A stretch of DNA of 56,458 nt from Armatimonadetes bacterium CG2_30_59_28 (GCA_001872605.1 MNXM01000308.1:4653-61110), one strand, 5' to 3'. Counted from the stretch's first letter, positions 16,822 through 25,313 are shown. The notes: generated by a model from the letters alone, not told the origin. Made by a program: numbers and translations.

Positions 16822-17619
16822 TCACAGCGGTACCGATGTCCGCTCTCTCCCCCTGAAGCGCACGGTCTCGCTGTACCCCACGCGTTGCAGGAGTTCGGCA
16901 GCAAGATTGTAGTGCCTCCCGATGTGGCTGGTCTGGTGGGCATCGTCGTTGATTAGAACAGGAATGTTCCGCTCAATACACTGTGCGAGAATCGTTTCCG
17001 ACGGATAGGCTTCTGCGCAGGGCTTGTCCCAGCCTGCTGTGTTCACCTCGACGGCGAGGTCTGCCGCTGCGATGGCATCCAGCGCATCGGTAATCCTGCC
17101 CGACAGGTCGATGGTGGGGTAGTAGGCAAACTTCTTAGGAAGGTCAATGTGACCCAGGAAATCAACCCGCCCCCACTCAGCAAGCTGCCGTAGACGTGTC
17201 CAGTAAGCCTCATGAACCCCGTCTATCTGGTCCTGCGTCAGCGGCGTCCAGTAGGAAGCATCCGCGTCGACAGGAAAGTCGTCCACGTAGTGAATAGACC
17301 CAACGATGTAATCGAGTCGCCCAATGTGAGACCCCAGTCGCTTCTCCAGTAGTCCACACGTTTCTGGAAAGAAGTCGATTTCCACGCCGAGCCGAACCGG
17401 CACCCGGGCACCCTCACGCACCTCGCAGACATCGTCCAGATACTCCGAAACCGATGCCAGCGGCATGGACCAGTCGACCTCCACGCCGTCCGGACGGAGA
17501 ACAAAATGGTCCGACACGCCGTACTCCGCCGCTCCCGCGGCTTCCGCGGCAGCGACCATCCCTTGGATGGAACACTTTCCGTCGCTCCAGCGGGAATGGG
17601 TGTGCAACGATGCGTACAT
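16822..17619 (-). CDS. PHP-domain phosphatase, histidinol-phosphatase (HisJ) type
   Basis: PHP-fold metal-dependent phosphoesterase of about 265 residues. Metal-site motifs are visible in order: LHTHSRWSDG (5-14), GVSDHF (34-39), GVEIDFFPE, GSIHYVDDF, the LGHIDLPKKF block and INDDAHQTSHIG near the C-terminus. This order and length match the HisJ-type histidinol-phosphate phosphatase of histidine synthesis, but related PHP proteins have other substrates and no his genes are nearby. It heads a loose minus-strand series that runs to the MoaD-like gene. Confidence 0.85.
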   Translation of the reverse strand: MYASLHTHSRWSDGKCSIQGMVAAAEAAGAAEYGVSDHFVLRPDGVEVDWSMPLASVSEYLDDVCEVREGARVPVRLGVEIDFFPETCGLLEKRLGSHIGRLDYIVGSIHYVDDFPVDADASYWTPLTQDQIDGVHEAYWTRLRQLAEWGRVDFLGHIDLPKKFAYYPTIDLSGRITDALDAIAAADLAVEVNTAGWDKPCAEAYPSETILAQCIERNIPVLINDDAHQTSHIGRHYNLAAELLQRVGYSETVRFRGRERTSVPL

Positions 17620-17677
17620 AATTCAATCTCCTTGTGGCAGACCGCGCTCACGTACTGGGGACCCACTACGGGAGCCG

Positions 17678-18148
17678 CTACGGCCTGCATACTGGACAAG
17701 GCTCGTACTTGTTCTGGAGTGCTTGCTCCCTGTCCGGAAAAGCAATCATCTCCTTCGCTTCAGGGATGTCGGGGCAAAGTGGACGATGGAAGACTCTTCG
17801 GCGCGTATCTCCAACAAACTGGCGGGGCGACGATGGGAGATCAACGAGCGTTTCCCCAACTGGAGTAATGGCTTTCCGAGAGGATGTTGGCGCACCTCCA
17901 CCGGGTTCCCCCCAGCCCTCCACCGCCTCGGGGGACGCGTCGGGTGCCGATTTCGCTGACGCAGACGGCGGGGGGGGAGCTCGAAGGGATTGGGTGGGCT
18001 GAGGGTGTAGCTCCTCGGAGTTCCGGTACTGGAAATAGGTGATGACCGCGCCAACCGCCACATACAAAACGATCAGACCGCCACACCCCAGACAGCCTTT
18101 AAGGGCGATGTTGGCGGGGCGTATTGCCTTCTTCTTCTCACTGCGCAT
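17678..18148 (-). CDS. Single-pass membrane protein with Ada-like zinc-binding tail
   Basis: A 156-residue protein with a positively charged N-terminus, one hydrophobic segment (about 18-40, containing a CLGCGG motif), a proline- and serine-rich linker and a C-terminal domain of about 45 residues. That domain carries FHRPLCPD and YEPCPVCRP, the cysteine arrangement of the Ada-like metal-binding modules often found at the ends of secreted nucleases. No nuclease domain is present, so the role of the module is unknown. The start ATG lies 12 bases after the MBL hydrolase stop, implying a shared transcript. Confidence 0.7.
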   Translation of the reverse strand: MRSEKKKAIRPANIALKGCLGCGGLIVLYVAVGAVITYFQYRNSEELHPQPTQSLRAPPPPSASAKSAPDASPEAVEGWGEPGGGAPTSSRKAITPVGETLVDLPSSPRQFVGDTRRRVFHRPLCPDIPEAKEMIAFPDREQALQNKYEPCPVCRP

Positions 18149-18160
18149 GCCGCTCCGCTC

Positions 18161-18790
18161 TCATTTCAGAAACGGATTGGAGGACTTCTCCCGCTCGACG
18201 GTCGTTTCCGGCCCATGTCCGCAGTACGCCGTGGTGTCCCCGGGCAAGGTGAGCAGTTTCGTCCGGATCGACGCGATCAACTGAGCATGGTTCCCTCCGG
18301 GCAAATCGCTTCTGCCCACCGATCCGGCAAACAGCGCGTCACCCACAAACACCGTCCCCTCACCTTCGCAGTAGAAAGCCGCGCCACCCGGAGAATGGCC
18401 GGGGATGTGCAGAACTGAGAACTCCATCGCCCCAACCGTCAGCGCGTCCCCGTCCTGCAGCACGCGGTCCGGCGCTGGAGAAGGCTCACCAATATCGACG
18501 CCCATCCAGAAACACTGGTCGGTCAAGGCCTCTAACAGGTCTATATCTCCTGCATGGATTGCCAGCACGCCGCCGGTCTCTCGAATGAACTGCGCGTTCG
18601 AATATATGTGGTCCCAGTGCCCGTGTGTATTCAGAATCCAATCGACGTTCCACTCACGCTGCCTGACAGTATCGAGCATTTCGTCGCTGTCGATGCCCGG
18701 GTCGATGATGAGACACCGCCCAGACTCTACATCGCCCACGATGAAGCCATTCGTGTCTACCGGCCCGAATACATGCTTGCTGACAATCAC
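18161..18790 (-). CDS. MBL-fold metallo-hydrolase (glyoxalase II-like)
   Basis: Metallo-beta-lactamase fold hydrolase of about 209 residues, similar in build to hydroxyacylglutathione hydrolase-like proteins. The binuclear site motif NTHGHWDHI places H56, H58, D60 and H61; later ligands appear in HIPGHSPGG, FVGDALFAGSVGRSDL and the final CGHGPETTV. The start is taken as GTG 18790 (MIVSKHVFG), since the longer open frame runs through the ferredoxin gene upstream and has no family similarity. Substrate is not predictable; common roles are thioester or lactone hydrolysis. Confidence 0.85.
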   Translation of the reverse strand: MIVSKHVFGPVDTNGFIVGDVESGRCLIIDPGIDSDEMLDTVRQREWNVDWILNTHGHWDHIYSNAQFIRETGGVLAIHAGDIDLLEALTDQCFWMGVDIGEPSPAPDRVLQDGDALTVGAMEFSVLHIPGHSPGGAAFYCEGEGTVFVGDALFAGSVGRSDLPGGNHAQLIASIRTKLLTLPGDTTAYCGHGPETTVEREKSSNPFLK

Positions 18791-18858
18791 GCCATCACGT
18801 TTCTTCGCGTCGTCCGTGGTGCCCTGGGAGCATAGTAGGAGGTTGGGGCAGGCAAGGA

Positions 18859-19131
18859 TCACGTGCCCTTGCCGGTAGCCGGGGTTACATCCGGGTTGTC
18901 TTCGAAGTACTGTGCGTTGATCTGGATATATTCTTCCCACTCCGCGGGGACGTCGCCCTCCTCGAAGATGGCTTCCACCGGGCACTCCGGCTCACAGGCC
19001 CCGCAGTCGATACATTCCTCCGGATGGATATAGAGCATCTTCTCGTCCTCGTAGATGCACTCAACCGGGCATACATCCACACAGGCCTTGTCCTTGGTGT
19101 CGATGCACGGTTCACAAATAATGTACGCCAT
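18859..19131 (-). CDS. 7Fe/8Fe ferredoxin (FdxA-type)
   Basis: Small soluble electron carrier of 90 residues. Cysteines at 9, 17, 21, 25 and 40, 43, 46, 50 follow the pattern of the Thermus/actinobacterial seven-iron ferredoxins, with one [3Fe-4S] or [4Fe-4S] site and one [4Fe-4S] site; the CIDCGACEPECP block is the second site. The C-terminal extension of about 30 acidic residues is also typical of that type. It lies between murC and an MBL hydrolase and its redox partner is not evident. The gene has a GGAGGAGTG ribosome site. Confidence 0.93.
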   Translation of the reverse strand: MAYIICEPCIDTKDKACVDVCPVECIYEDEKMLYIHPEECIDCGACEPECPVEAIFEEGDVPAEWEEYIQINAQYFEDNPDVTPATGKGT

Positions 19132-19235
19132 TGCAGACCACTCCTCCTATTCGATCCGTCACTTCAGCCCATCGGCAGCGGAACCGATGAGTCACGTAAC
19201 AAATTGACCTATGGGGATGTATTTGACAAGACCAC

Positions 19236-19258
19236 GCCATGTCCGGTTCGGGCATGGC
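19236..19258 (-). terminator. Hairpin after murC
   Basis: GCCATG (19241-19236 in reverse sense) pairs with CATGGC across an 11-nt loop, 16 bases after the murC stop on the minus strand. The following sequence is only modestly T-rich, so termination is plausible rather than certain. Confidence 0.4.
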
Positions 19259-19273
19259 ATCGAGAACGCCAAA

Positions 19274-20743
19274 TCATCCGCCGATACGTTCAGCAACTGC
19301 TTTGGCCACCGTGTAAATGTCACCGGCTCCCATGGTGAGAATGAGGTCCCCCGGGGCGGCGATACTCATCAGACGTTCGCAGATTGCGTTCCTGTCGGCG
19401 ATGTACTCGACCGGTCTACCGTCAGTGTTCCGTCGAATGGCAGCCGCAACGGCCTCACCGGTGACCCCCGGAATGGGATCCTCATGGACCCCGTAGATTT
19501 CGTTAATGATGACGTAATCCGCGTCCGCAAAAGCCCGACCGAAATCTTCACAGAGCGCCTTCGTTCGGGAGTAACGATGGGGTTGGAACACCGCTATCAC
19601 GCGCCCGGGCTCAAACCCTTTTGCTGCGGCCAGAGTTGCGGCAACCTCGGAGGGGTGGTGGGCGTAGTCGTCAACGATCCAGATGTCGCTCGTCTTCAGG
19701 ATCGTCTGCCAGCGGCGGTTGATTCCGCGAAACTGCGGCAGAACCTCCGCGATCAGCCCCATATCCACACCGACCGACTCACACATCGCTATCGTGCCCA
19801 ATGCGTTAAGGACGTTGTGCCTTCCCGGGACGCTCAACTCCATCTCCTGCGTAACTCCCGCCCTCTTCTGCAACTGGAAGGCAACTCCCGTCAACGTGGG
19901 TTGCCAGTGGGATGCAGAATAGTCAGAGTTCGGCCCCAATCCGTATGTTACAACGGGACACTCAACGGCGGAGCCGTCAACCACTTTGGCGACGTTGCCG
20001 CATTGGTAGCACGCCACCAGCGCGCCAGTCGCTGGGATTCTCGATACAAAGGAGCGGAAGGTCTCATACAATTTTTCTTCCGTCTCAAAGTAGTCCGGAT
20101 GGTCGAGCTCAACATTGGTCACTACGGCGCGTTCTGGGCGCAGATTCAGCAGGGAACCATCCGATTCGTCAGCCTCAACAACACAAAACTCACCCCTGCC
20201 AAACTTGGCATTGCCACCGATGTCATTCAGTTCGCCCCCAACCAGAACCGTGGGATCGAGTCTGGCACGTTCCAGCACAAACGCAATCATGGAAGTTGTT
20301 GTGCTCTTCCCGTGCGTCCCGGCGATGGCAATGCCACGTTGACGATCCATGATCGCTGCAAGCATCTCGGAACGATGAGCAACCGGAATGCCGTTCGAAC
20401 GGGCCTGCTGCAACTCGACGTTACCTTCAGGCACCGCGCTGGAGCAGACCACCACGTCGGCCCCATTGACGTGGAGGGCATCGTGACCCACGTGGATCCT
20501 CCCTCCAAGCGCAGTTAGCTTCTCCGTGATGGAGGACTGCTTCAGATCGGAACCGGAAACCTCATATCCAAGCTGCAGCAGGACCTTGGCGATTCCGCTC
20601 ATCCCAATCCCGCCAATGCCTATGAAGTGGACCGATTCAACCTCTTGGAGAGAAGGCAGCGCTCGTACACCCCCACTCGGAGGTGTGACGGATTCACCGA
20701 TACGGCCGGCGGGAGAGATAGACTGCTGTGATGGAAACTGCAT
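19274..20743 (-). CDS. murC: UDP-N-acetylmuramate--L-alanine ligase
   Basis: Adds L-alanine to UDP-MurNAc in peptidoglycan precursor synthesis in the cytoplasm. The 489-residue protein has the N-terminal UDP-binding FIGIGGIGMSGIA (40-52), the ATP P-loop GTHGKSTTT (142-150), VVEADESDGS, and the C-terminal DDYAHHPSEV block. The first 30 residues are a proline-rich extension not part of the usual fold; the chosen ATG has GAGGT upstream. No other mur or dcw genes flank it, so murC is separated from the classical cluster. A predicted promoter and a strong leader hairpin precede it. Confidence 0.95.
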   Translation of the reverse strand: MQFPSQQSISPAGRIGESVTPPSGGVRALPSLQEVESVHFIGIGGIGMSGIAKVLLQLGYEVSGSDLKQSSITEKLTALGGRIHVGHDALHVNGADVVVCSSAVPEGNVELQQARSNGIPVAHRSEMLAAIMDRQRGIAIAGTHGKSTTTSMIAFVLERARLDPTVLVGGELNDIGGNAKFGRGEFCVVEADESDGSLLNLRPERAVVTNVELDHPDYFETEEKLYETFRSFVSRIPATGALVACYQCGNVAKVVDGSAVECPVVTYGLGPNSDYSASHWQPTLTGVAFQLQKRAGVTQEMELSVPGRHNVLNALGTIAMCESVGVDMGLIAEVLPQFRGINRRWQTILKTSDIWIVDDYAHHPSEVAATLAAAKGFEPGRVIAVFQPHRYSRTKALCEDFGRAFADADYVIINEIYGVHEDPIPGVTGEAVAAAIRRNTDGRPVEYIADRNAICERLMSIAAPGDLILTMGAGDIYTVAKAVAERIGG

Positions 20744-20789
20744 CGACTGACCTCATTGATCTCTGATCGGGAATCCTGTCGGCGAGTGT

Positions 20790-20822
20790 CACCGATGTCA
20801 GAACGTCGGTCTGACATCGGTG
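20790..20822 (-). promoter_or_regulatory. Perfect 13-bp hairpin in the murC leader
   Basis: CACCGATGTCAGA (20790-20802) and TCTGACATCGGTG (20810-20822) pair without mismatch around a 7-nt loop. Because the promoter -10 box ends at 20828, the hairpin would form at or next to the 5' end of the murC mRNA. It may stabilise the transcript, bind a regulator as a DNA operator, or be the terminator of the upstream gene. Confidence 0.6.
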
Positions 20823-20827
20823 CAGGT

Positions 20828-20856
20828 ATTTTACACTCCGTGGAGACGCAAAGCAA
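20828..20856 (-). promoter_or_regulatory. Predicted murC promoter
   Basis: Minus-strand TTGCTT (20856-20851), 17-nt spacer, then TAAAAT (20833-20828) with an upstream TGT. It places the start of transcription right before the leader hairpin. Confidence 0.5.
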
Positions 20857-20931
20857 CTACTGAGGAATTATTTGTGCAGGGATCACGACGCTCCGTGACA
20901 TCGTTGCACTCTTGGGAGACCGTGTGAGACT

Positions 20932-21432
20932 TCAATCTGCGGGTGGCTCGGGATCACAAACCTCACTCCTCGCAGAATTGCGCCGTCTGTCGAGAGCGTC
21001 CTGCACCGTTTGCCGGATAGTCGGGTCATCTTCACTCTCCAGAATTTCTTCCAGCACCCGCGTCTGCTTTTCATCAAATACTGAGCGGTGAGTCTCCGGA
21101 TTCGTCGGTGCAGGAACAGCGCGCAACGCGGGTCCATTCGGCGAAAGAGCTCCTACGCCGATATCGTCGTCGGTAGTGCTCCGCGCTCGCCTCAGTGCCT
21201 CCTGTAGGCAACGTCCGCAGGTGATGGACAAAAGAACAACGGTGGCAACCACCACCACCAATATGCCGGCAATCCCTTTGAAAAATCGCAGAGGGTCCGC
21301 ATGGGGAAGGACGTGATACAGGTACTTGTGGGTCTGAATCCCCAGCAGGACAGGCACAACAATAAACAGCAAAAGTGATAACGCAAGGAGCGACAGCAAA
21401 GCGACCAGGCTCCCGATTTTCGATTTGCGCAT
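20932..21432 (-). CDS. Hypothetical two-helix membrane protein
   Basis: I do not recognise the family. The ATG at 21432 with GAGGGA upstream gives 166 residues. Two hydrophobic segments (about 9-32 and 58-80) suggest an inner-membrane hairpin; they are followed by a cysteine-containing turn (ITCGRC), a disordered linker and an acidic helix with LEEILESEDDPTIRQTVQDA (about 130-150). The gene is convergent with nothing and divergent from the phosphatase gene. It is read toward murC but a promoter of murC lies between, so it need not be co-transcribed. Confidence 0.65.
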   Translation of the reverse strand: MRKSKIGSLVALLSLLALSLLLFIVVPVLLGIQTHKYLYHVLPHADPLRFFKGIAGILVVVVATVVLLSITCGRCLQEALRRARSTTDDDIGVGALSPNGPALRAVPAPTNPETHRSVFDEKQTRVLEEILESEDDPTIRQTVQDALDRRRNSARSEVCDPEPPAD

Positions 21433-21460
21433 CAAGAATCCCTCATCATGGAACGTGGGT

Positions 21461-21490
21461 ATCATACCACATCGCGGAACAGCGAGACAA
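21461..21490 (-). promoter_or_regulatory. Promoter of the small membrane protein gene
   Basis: Minus-strand TTGTCT (21490-21485), 18-nt spacer, TATGAT (21466-21461). It precedes the ATG at 21432 by about 28 bases. Confidence 0.5.
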
Positions 21491-21592
21491 CGTACACCAC
21501 ACGCCCGAATTGCTGCTTGTGCGCGCCAGGCTCCACAACGTTACTTGCGCTTCATGGCAAAATGGGGAAGAATAGTGTCAGACAACTAACCA

Positions 21593-22891
21593 ATGCTCAC
21601 GCCTTTCTCCAACCGAACCGAATACTTTGAGCAGAATGAGTCGGAAATCGTCGTCTCCATTTTCCGAACACTCGTTCTGATTCTGCTGGTCGTCACTCCA
21701 CGGTTTGCCCCTGTCGTTCAAGCCGTCAGCCCGGACGCGTACGTCCTCATCATCTTTGCCGCGGTCTACAATCTACTCACAACGATCACTTTTCTCAGGC
21801 AGATTGACCTGCCGTTCCGTCGGCATGCGATGGTCATCACCGACATGTGCCTCGTCACTCTGTGGATCAGCGTCAGCCCTGGCGAAAAACGAGACCTCTT
21901 CCCTCTGTACCAGCTGGTCACCATCATCGCCGCCATCTGGTTCAAGGTCCTCGGCGCGGTGGTGGTTGCCAGTTTTGCCAGTTTCTCGTACATTCTCATC
22001 TATGTGACCAGTTCCCTGGATCCTCTTGCTGCCTTCCAGCAGAGCCTGACACTCCACATTCCCTTCCTGTATCTCGTTGCCCTTCTCAGCGGCTACCTGG
22101 CCGAGGCGCAAGAATGGGAACGGTCTCGCAGAATTGAGACACAGCTTCTCGTCTCCGACTACGAACGGGAAATGAGCATGTCCAGAGATATTCAGAAGCT
22201 GATGCTGCCCGGGCGTCTCCCGAAACTGCCCGGCGTCGATTTGTCAGCGATGACACGCGTCGCGCGCGTGGTTGGAGGGGGCGACTACTACGACTTGGCG
22301 CGCTTTGACGATCATCAGTTCGGTCTCTGTATCGCCGACGTTGCCGGGAAGAGCATTCGGGCGCAAATCCGCCTGCCGCTGCTCAAGTATGCTTTCCGGG
22401 CGGTTGCCCCGATCTATCGGGAGCCCGTCGTTGTGGTGAGGCGGCTGAATGAGATGGTCTACGAGGACCTCCAACCGGAAATGTTCATCGCCATCTGCTA
22501 TGCCCTCGTTGACGTGGACAATAACACCGCCCGACTGTGCATTGCCGGACACAGTCCCCCCCTGCGATTCCCGGCAGGTGAGAACCCATACGAATTGCTC
22601 CCAACCGGAGGACTGCCGCTGGGCGTCGATGTGTCTCCCCGATATGAGGAGGTTTCGGTTCGCTTTACCCCGGGAGACGCGCTGCTGTTTTACACCGACG
22701 GTGTGAATCACGCGCGAAACAGCGATGGAGAGGAATTCAGTGAGGACCGCCTCGCCGCGATCTTCACGCAAAACCGCCAGGCAGCAGCATCTCGACTCAG
22801 CGAGACGCTGCTCAAGAGTGTGGACGAGTTTGAGCACGGCGTTCGCGGGGACGACTTGACCATCCTGGTACTAAAAAGAGAGGGGCGGTAG
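21593..22891 (+). CDS. Membrane-bound SpoIIE/PP2C-type serine phosphatase
   Basis: Predicted signalling phosphatase of 432 residues. The N-terminal 170 residues contain about five to six hydrophobic segments, with no recognisable sensor domain, then a linker helix and the RsbU/SpoIIE catalytic domain (about 195-430). Domain motifs include AREIQ-like SRDIQKLMLPGRLPKLPG, GGDYYDLARFD with a metal-binding aspartate, IADVAGKSIRAQI, IAGHSPPLRF and the final GVRGDDLTILVL. Such enzymes usually dephosphorylate an anti-sigma-factor antagonist, but no STAS or RsbW-like gene lies in the window. There is no clear Shine-Dalgarno sequence before the ATG, so the start is less certain. Confidence 0.85.
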   Translation: MLTPFSNRTEYFEQNESEIVVSIFRTLVLILLVVTPRFAPVVQAVSPDAYVLIIFAAVYNLLTTITFLRQIDLPFRRHAMVITDMCLVTLWISVSPGEKRDLFPLYQLVTIIAAIWFKVLGAVVVASFASFSYILIYVTSSLDPLAAFQQSLTLHIPFLYLVALLSGYLAEAQEWERSRRIETQLLVSDYEREMSMSRDIQKLMLPGRLPKLPGVDLSAMTRVARVVGGGDYYDLARFDDHQFGLCIADVAGKSIRAQIRLPLLKYAFRAVAPIYREPVVVVRRLNEMVYEDLQPEMFIAICYALVDVDNNTARLCIAGHSPPLRFPAGENPYELLPTGGLPLGVDVSPRYEEVSVRFTPGDALLFYTDGVNHARNSDGEEFSEDRLAAIFTQNRQAAASRLSETLLKSVDEFEHGVRGDDLTILVLKREGR

Positions 22892-22895
22892 TGCA

Positions 22896-22929
22896 TCCTT
22901 TTGTTGGCAAACTTGCGAAGCGATGCAGT
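22896..22929 (+). repeat. 34-nt direct repeat, copy 1
   Basis: Begins TCCTTTTGT and ends AACTTGCGAAGCGATGCAGT. It matches the copy at 23007 at 31 of 34 positions. It starts four bases after the phosphatase stop. Confidence 0.8.
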
Positions 22930-22983
22930 TGAAAGGGGAGAAAAGGAGGGTAGCCTCCATCGTGTAGCTGCCTGTGTGAGCTA

Positions 22984-23004
22984 CCGGACGCTGAAGCGAT
23001 CCGG
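22984..23004 (+). terminator. CCGGA hairpin between the direct repeats
   Basis: CCGGA (22984-22988) and TCCGG (23000-23004) enclose an inner CGC-TGAA-GCG stem. The bases after it read TGTCCTTTT, so it resembles an intrinsic terminator for the phosphatase gene, with the T-run lying at the beginning of the second direct repeat. Smaller hairpins precede it (GGAGG-GTAG-CCTCC and GTAGCT...AGCTAC). Confidence 0.5.
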
Positions 23005-23006
23005 TG

Positions 23007-23040
23007 TCCTTTTGTGGGGGAACTTGCGAAGCGATGCAGT
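23007..23040 (+). repeat. 34-nt direct repeat, copy 2
   Basis: Second copy of the unit at 22896, 111 bp downstream, differing at three positions. No third copy is visible in the window. Confidence 0.8.
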
Positions 23041-23145
23041 AGTTTCGTCCGGGCACTGTTCCTGGTTGGTCAATTGCTTGTAAAATGAATGCTGGTATTC
23101 ACGGCGCAGACTCGTTCTCGCCGAACTGGGGGGAGTGAAACGAAA

Positions 23146-24108
23146 ATGGCAGTGAAGATTGGGTTTATTGGTTGCGGTGGAATGAACCGGGGGCACATGA
23201 AGAGCTTGAGTCAGATCAAAGACGCGCAGATGGTTGGATTCTGCGACATCGATCCGGACCGGGCGCGCGCCTGCGCGGCGGAGTACGGCGGCAGCCCGTT
23301 CACGGACCACCGCCTTATGCTGAAGCAAGCCGACTTGGACGCCGTCTATGTGGCGGTGCCCCCGCACGCTCACGGAACGCTTGAGATCGACGCCGTGCGC
23401 GCCGGGAAAGCGATTTTCGTCGAGAAGCCGGTGAATATCTCCAACGAACAGGCGCGCAAGGTTCTGAAAGAGATCGACAAGTCGGGTGTCATCAACTCGG
23501 TCGGATACCACTGGAGATACATGGAGGCCACCGATCAGGCAGCGAGGATCCTGAGGGACAACACCGTTGGCATGGTCATCGGCTACTGGATGGGTGGGAT
23601 GCCGGGAGTGGCGTGGTGGAGGCGTATTGAACAGTCCGGCGGTCAGTTTGTGGAGCAGTGCACGCACATATTCGACCTGGCGCGTTACCTTGTCGGCGAC
23701 GTGAAGACCGTCTCCGCGTTCACCGCCCTGAGGGCGTTGCAGGATGTCCCCGACCTCAATGTTCCGGACGTTGGTACTGCCTCAATGGAGTTCCGGAGCG
23801 GAGCCATCGGAACCATCTCGACAAGCTGTATCCTGCGACAGGGATTTGAGGTGGGACTGAGACTGTTTGCCAAGGACCTGATGGTGCATATAGGCGGTAA
23901 CCAACTCACCGTCACAAAACCGGGGAAGTCGGAAACCATTACTCCCGGCGGCAACGCCAACCTCACGGAAGACAAAATTTTTGTGTCTGCCGTGAAGTCC
24001 CACAATCCGTCCAAGATTCGCTGCACATACGAGGACGGCGCGAAAACCCTGGCCGTCACCCTGGCGGCCATGGAATCAGCGGGAACAGGGAGAACCGTGT
24101 CCTTGTAA
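23146..24108 (+). CDS. Gfo/Idh/MocA family oxidoreductase
   Basis: NAD(P)-dependent oxidoreductase acting on a sugar, inositol or related polyol. The ATG at 23146 (GGGGGGAGTG upstream) gives 320 residues. The Rossmann domain starts IGFIGCGGMNRGH (GxGxxxxxH variant), and the family catalytic block EKPVNISNEQA follows near residue 103 with the acidic-lysine pair. The C-terminal beta-sheet domain holds EQCTHIFDLARYL (about 167-179), placing a histidine typical of the active site. It is followed by a TIM-barrel sugar isomerase, a pairing common in catabolism of unusual sugars or inositols. Substrate is unknown. Confidence 0.9.
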   Translation: MAVKIGFIGCGGMNRGHMKSLSQIKDAQMVGFCDIDPDRARACAAEYGGSPFTDHRLMLKQADLDAVYVAVPPHAHGTLEIDAVRAGKAIFVEKPVNISNEQARKVLKEIDKSGVINSVGYHWRYMEATDQAARILRDNTVGMVIGYWMGGMPGVAWWRRIEQSGGQFVEQCTHIFDLARYLVGDVKTVSAFTALRALQDVPDLNVPDVGTASMEFRSGAIGTISTSCILRQGFEVGLRLFAKDLMVHIGGNQLTVTKPGKSETITPGGNANLTEDKIFVSAVKSHNPSKIRCTYEDGAKTLAVTLAAMESAGTGRTVSL

Positions 24109-24212
24109 CAGATAACGGGGATCAGCCGATACAAAGGCGCACGACTATCAGCTTCCGAGGGATCGGGGGTTCCGCTTCGCTCCAACATCAACCGTTCCCA
24201 CAGGAGGACAAA

Positions 24213-24980
24213 ATGAAATTGGGTATTGTCACGTATAACATGGCGCCAGAATGGGACCTGCCCACTCTCATCAGCAGGTGCGAGGCGGCTGAGTTCACTG
24301 GAGTGGAGCTGCGAACCACTCACGCACACGGCGTGGAACCAACGCTTACCGCAGATGAACGGCGACAGGTCAGGGAGACGTTTGAGGGAACCAGTGTCGA
24401 GCTCGTGGGGCTTGGATCGGTGTGCGAATATGATTCGCCCGACGAAGCGGAGCTTCGCCGCAACGTCGATGCGACAAAAGAGTTCATCCGGTTAGCCCGT
24501 GACATAGGCGCACGCGGTGTAAAAGTACGTCCCAACAAGTTGCACGAGGACGAGGGCATCTCCATCGAGGATACCCTCGTCCAAATTGGCAAAGCCCTTA
24601 CCGAATGTGGAACCTTCGCGGAGGAACATGGCATCGACCTATGGCTCGAAGTCCACGGCCGCGGAACGTGCCATCCGCCGTATATCCACCGAATCCTCGA
24701 AGTCGCCAATCACCCCCGCGTCAGCGCCTGCTGGAACTGCAACATGGCTGACCTCGATAGGGACGGGACGGTAGAGAAGCATTTCGAGATGCTGAGTCCC
24801 TGGATCAGACACGTTCATATCAACAACCTCTTTACCCGGGAATACCCCTGGCAAACGGTGTTTGATCTCCTAAAGGCAATGAACTACGACGGGTACATGA
24901 TGGCCGAGATTCCCGGCAGCGATGATCCGGACACTGTGATGAAGTACTACCGGGCGCTCTGGGAGAAGATGGCTTCGTGA
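24213..24980 (+). CDS. Sugar phosphate isomerase/epimerase (AP endonuclease 2-like TIM barrel)
   Basis: A 255-residue xylose-isomerase-like TIM-barrel protein starting at a well-placed ATG behind AGGAGG. The metal-site pattern of the family is only partly evident: GVELRTTHAHGVE near residue 30, LWLEVHGRGTCHPP near 150, CWNCNMADLDRDG near 180, HVHINNLF near 205 and a final MAEIPGSDDP near 230. A divalent metal and sugar epimerase or isomerase role is likely. It lies 104 bp after the Gfo/Idh gene and the two probably act on the same sugar. Confidence 0.88.
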   Translation: MKLGIVTYNMAPEWDLPTLISRCEAAEFTGVELRTTHAHGVEPTLTADERRQVRETFEGTSVELVGLGSVCEYDSPDEAELRRNVDATKEFIRLARDIGARGVKVRPNKLHEDEGISIEDTLVQIGKALTECGTFAEEHGIDLWLEVHGRGTCHPPYIHRILEVANHPRVSACWNCNMADLDRDGTVEKHFEMLSPWIRHVHINNLFTREYPWQTVFDLLKAMNYDGYMMAEIPGSDDPDTVMKYYRALWEKMAS

Positions 24981-25023
24981 CTCAGTCAGGCGCAATGCGG
25001 AAAGTAACAACTCGGGTACAACC

Positions 25024-25279
25024 TTTTGACAGGATTCATCGGACTCGCTGCGAGCCCGCCAGGATGCACAGGATGAAGCGGACCGATCAATGGCCTTGCC
25101 GCAGTTCGACATGCACCATACGCGCACGACGGTTCCTCTGAGTCGGCTTGGTAAACGCCGCGCCAACATCAACGCGGACTCATAGAGTCCGAGCGCAACC
25201 GCCACGGCGTCAATCGTTCCACGACCACATACTCCACGAAGTCGGCCGTTCCATATTGTCAATCCTGTACATCCTGTCC
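25024..25279. repeat. ACAGGAT-type inverted repeat pair
   Basis: TTTTGACAGGATT (25024-25036) and AGGATGCACAGGATG (25061-25075) are mirrored by CAATCCTGTACATCCTGTCC (25260-25279). Between them lies a CGGACTC palindrome at 25175. The whole gap 24981-25313 has no gene I can support. This ACAGGAT repeat type is familiar from intergenic regions of many environmental bacteria. Confidence 0.6.
25175..25191. repeat. CGGACTC-ATA-GAGTCCG palindrome, copy
   Basis: Perfect 7-bp arms with the loop ATA instead of ACA. It is nested within the ACAGGAT inverted-repeat element. Confidence 0.85.
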
Positions 25280-25313
25280 GAGTACGTGAGTAGTGACCAC
25301 GGAAAACTGATAG

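Noticed and set aside
19211-20518. 435-residue open frame opposite murC
   Set aside because: murC is unmistakable; the antisense frame shows no family motif and no ribosome site.
22901-23004. c-di-GMP-I riboswitch
   Set aside because: A GGCAAAC string and several stems are present, but the conserved ACGCAAAGCC part and the receptor fold are missing, and it lies after a gene and its terminator-like hairpin, not before a typical target.
22896-23040. Two-repeat CRISPR-like array
   Set aside because: Only two copies, 77-nt spacing that contains hairpins, no cas genes, so it is not a CRISPR array.
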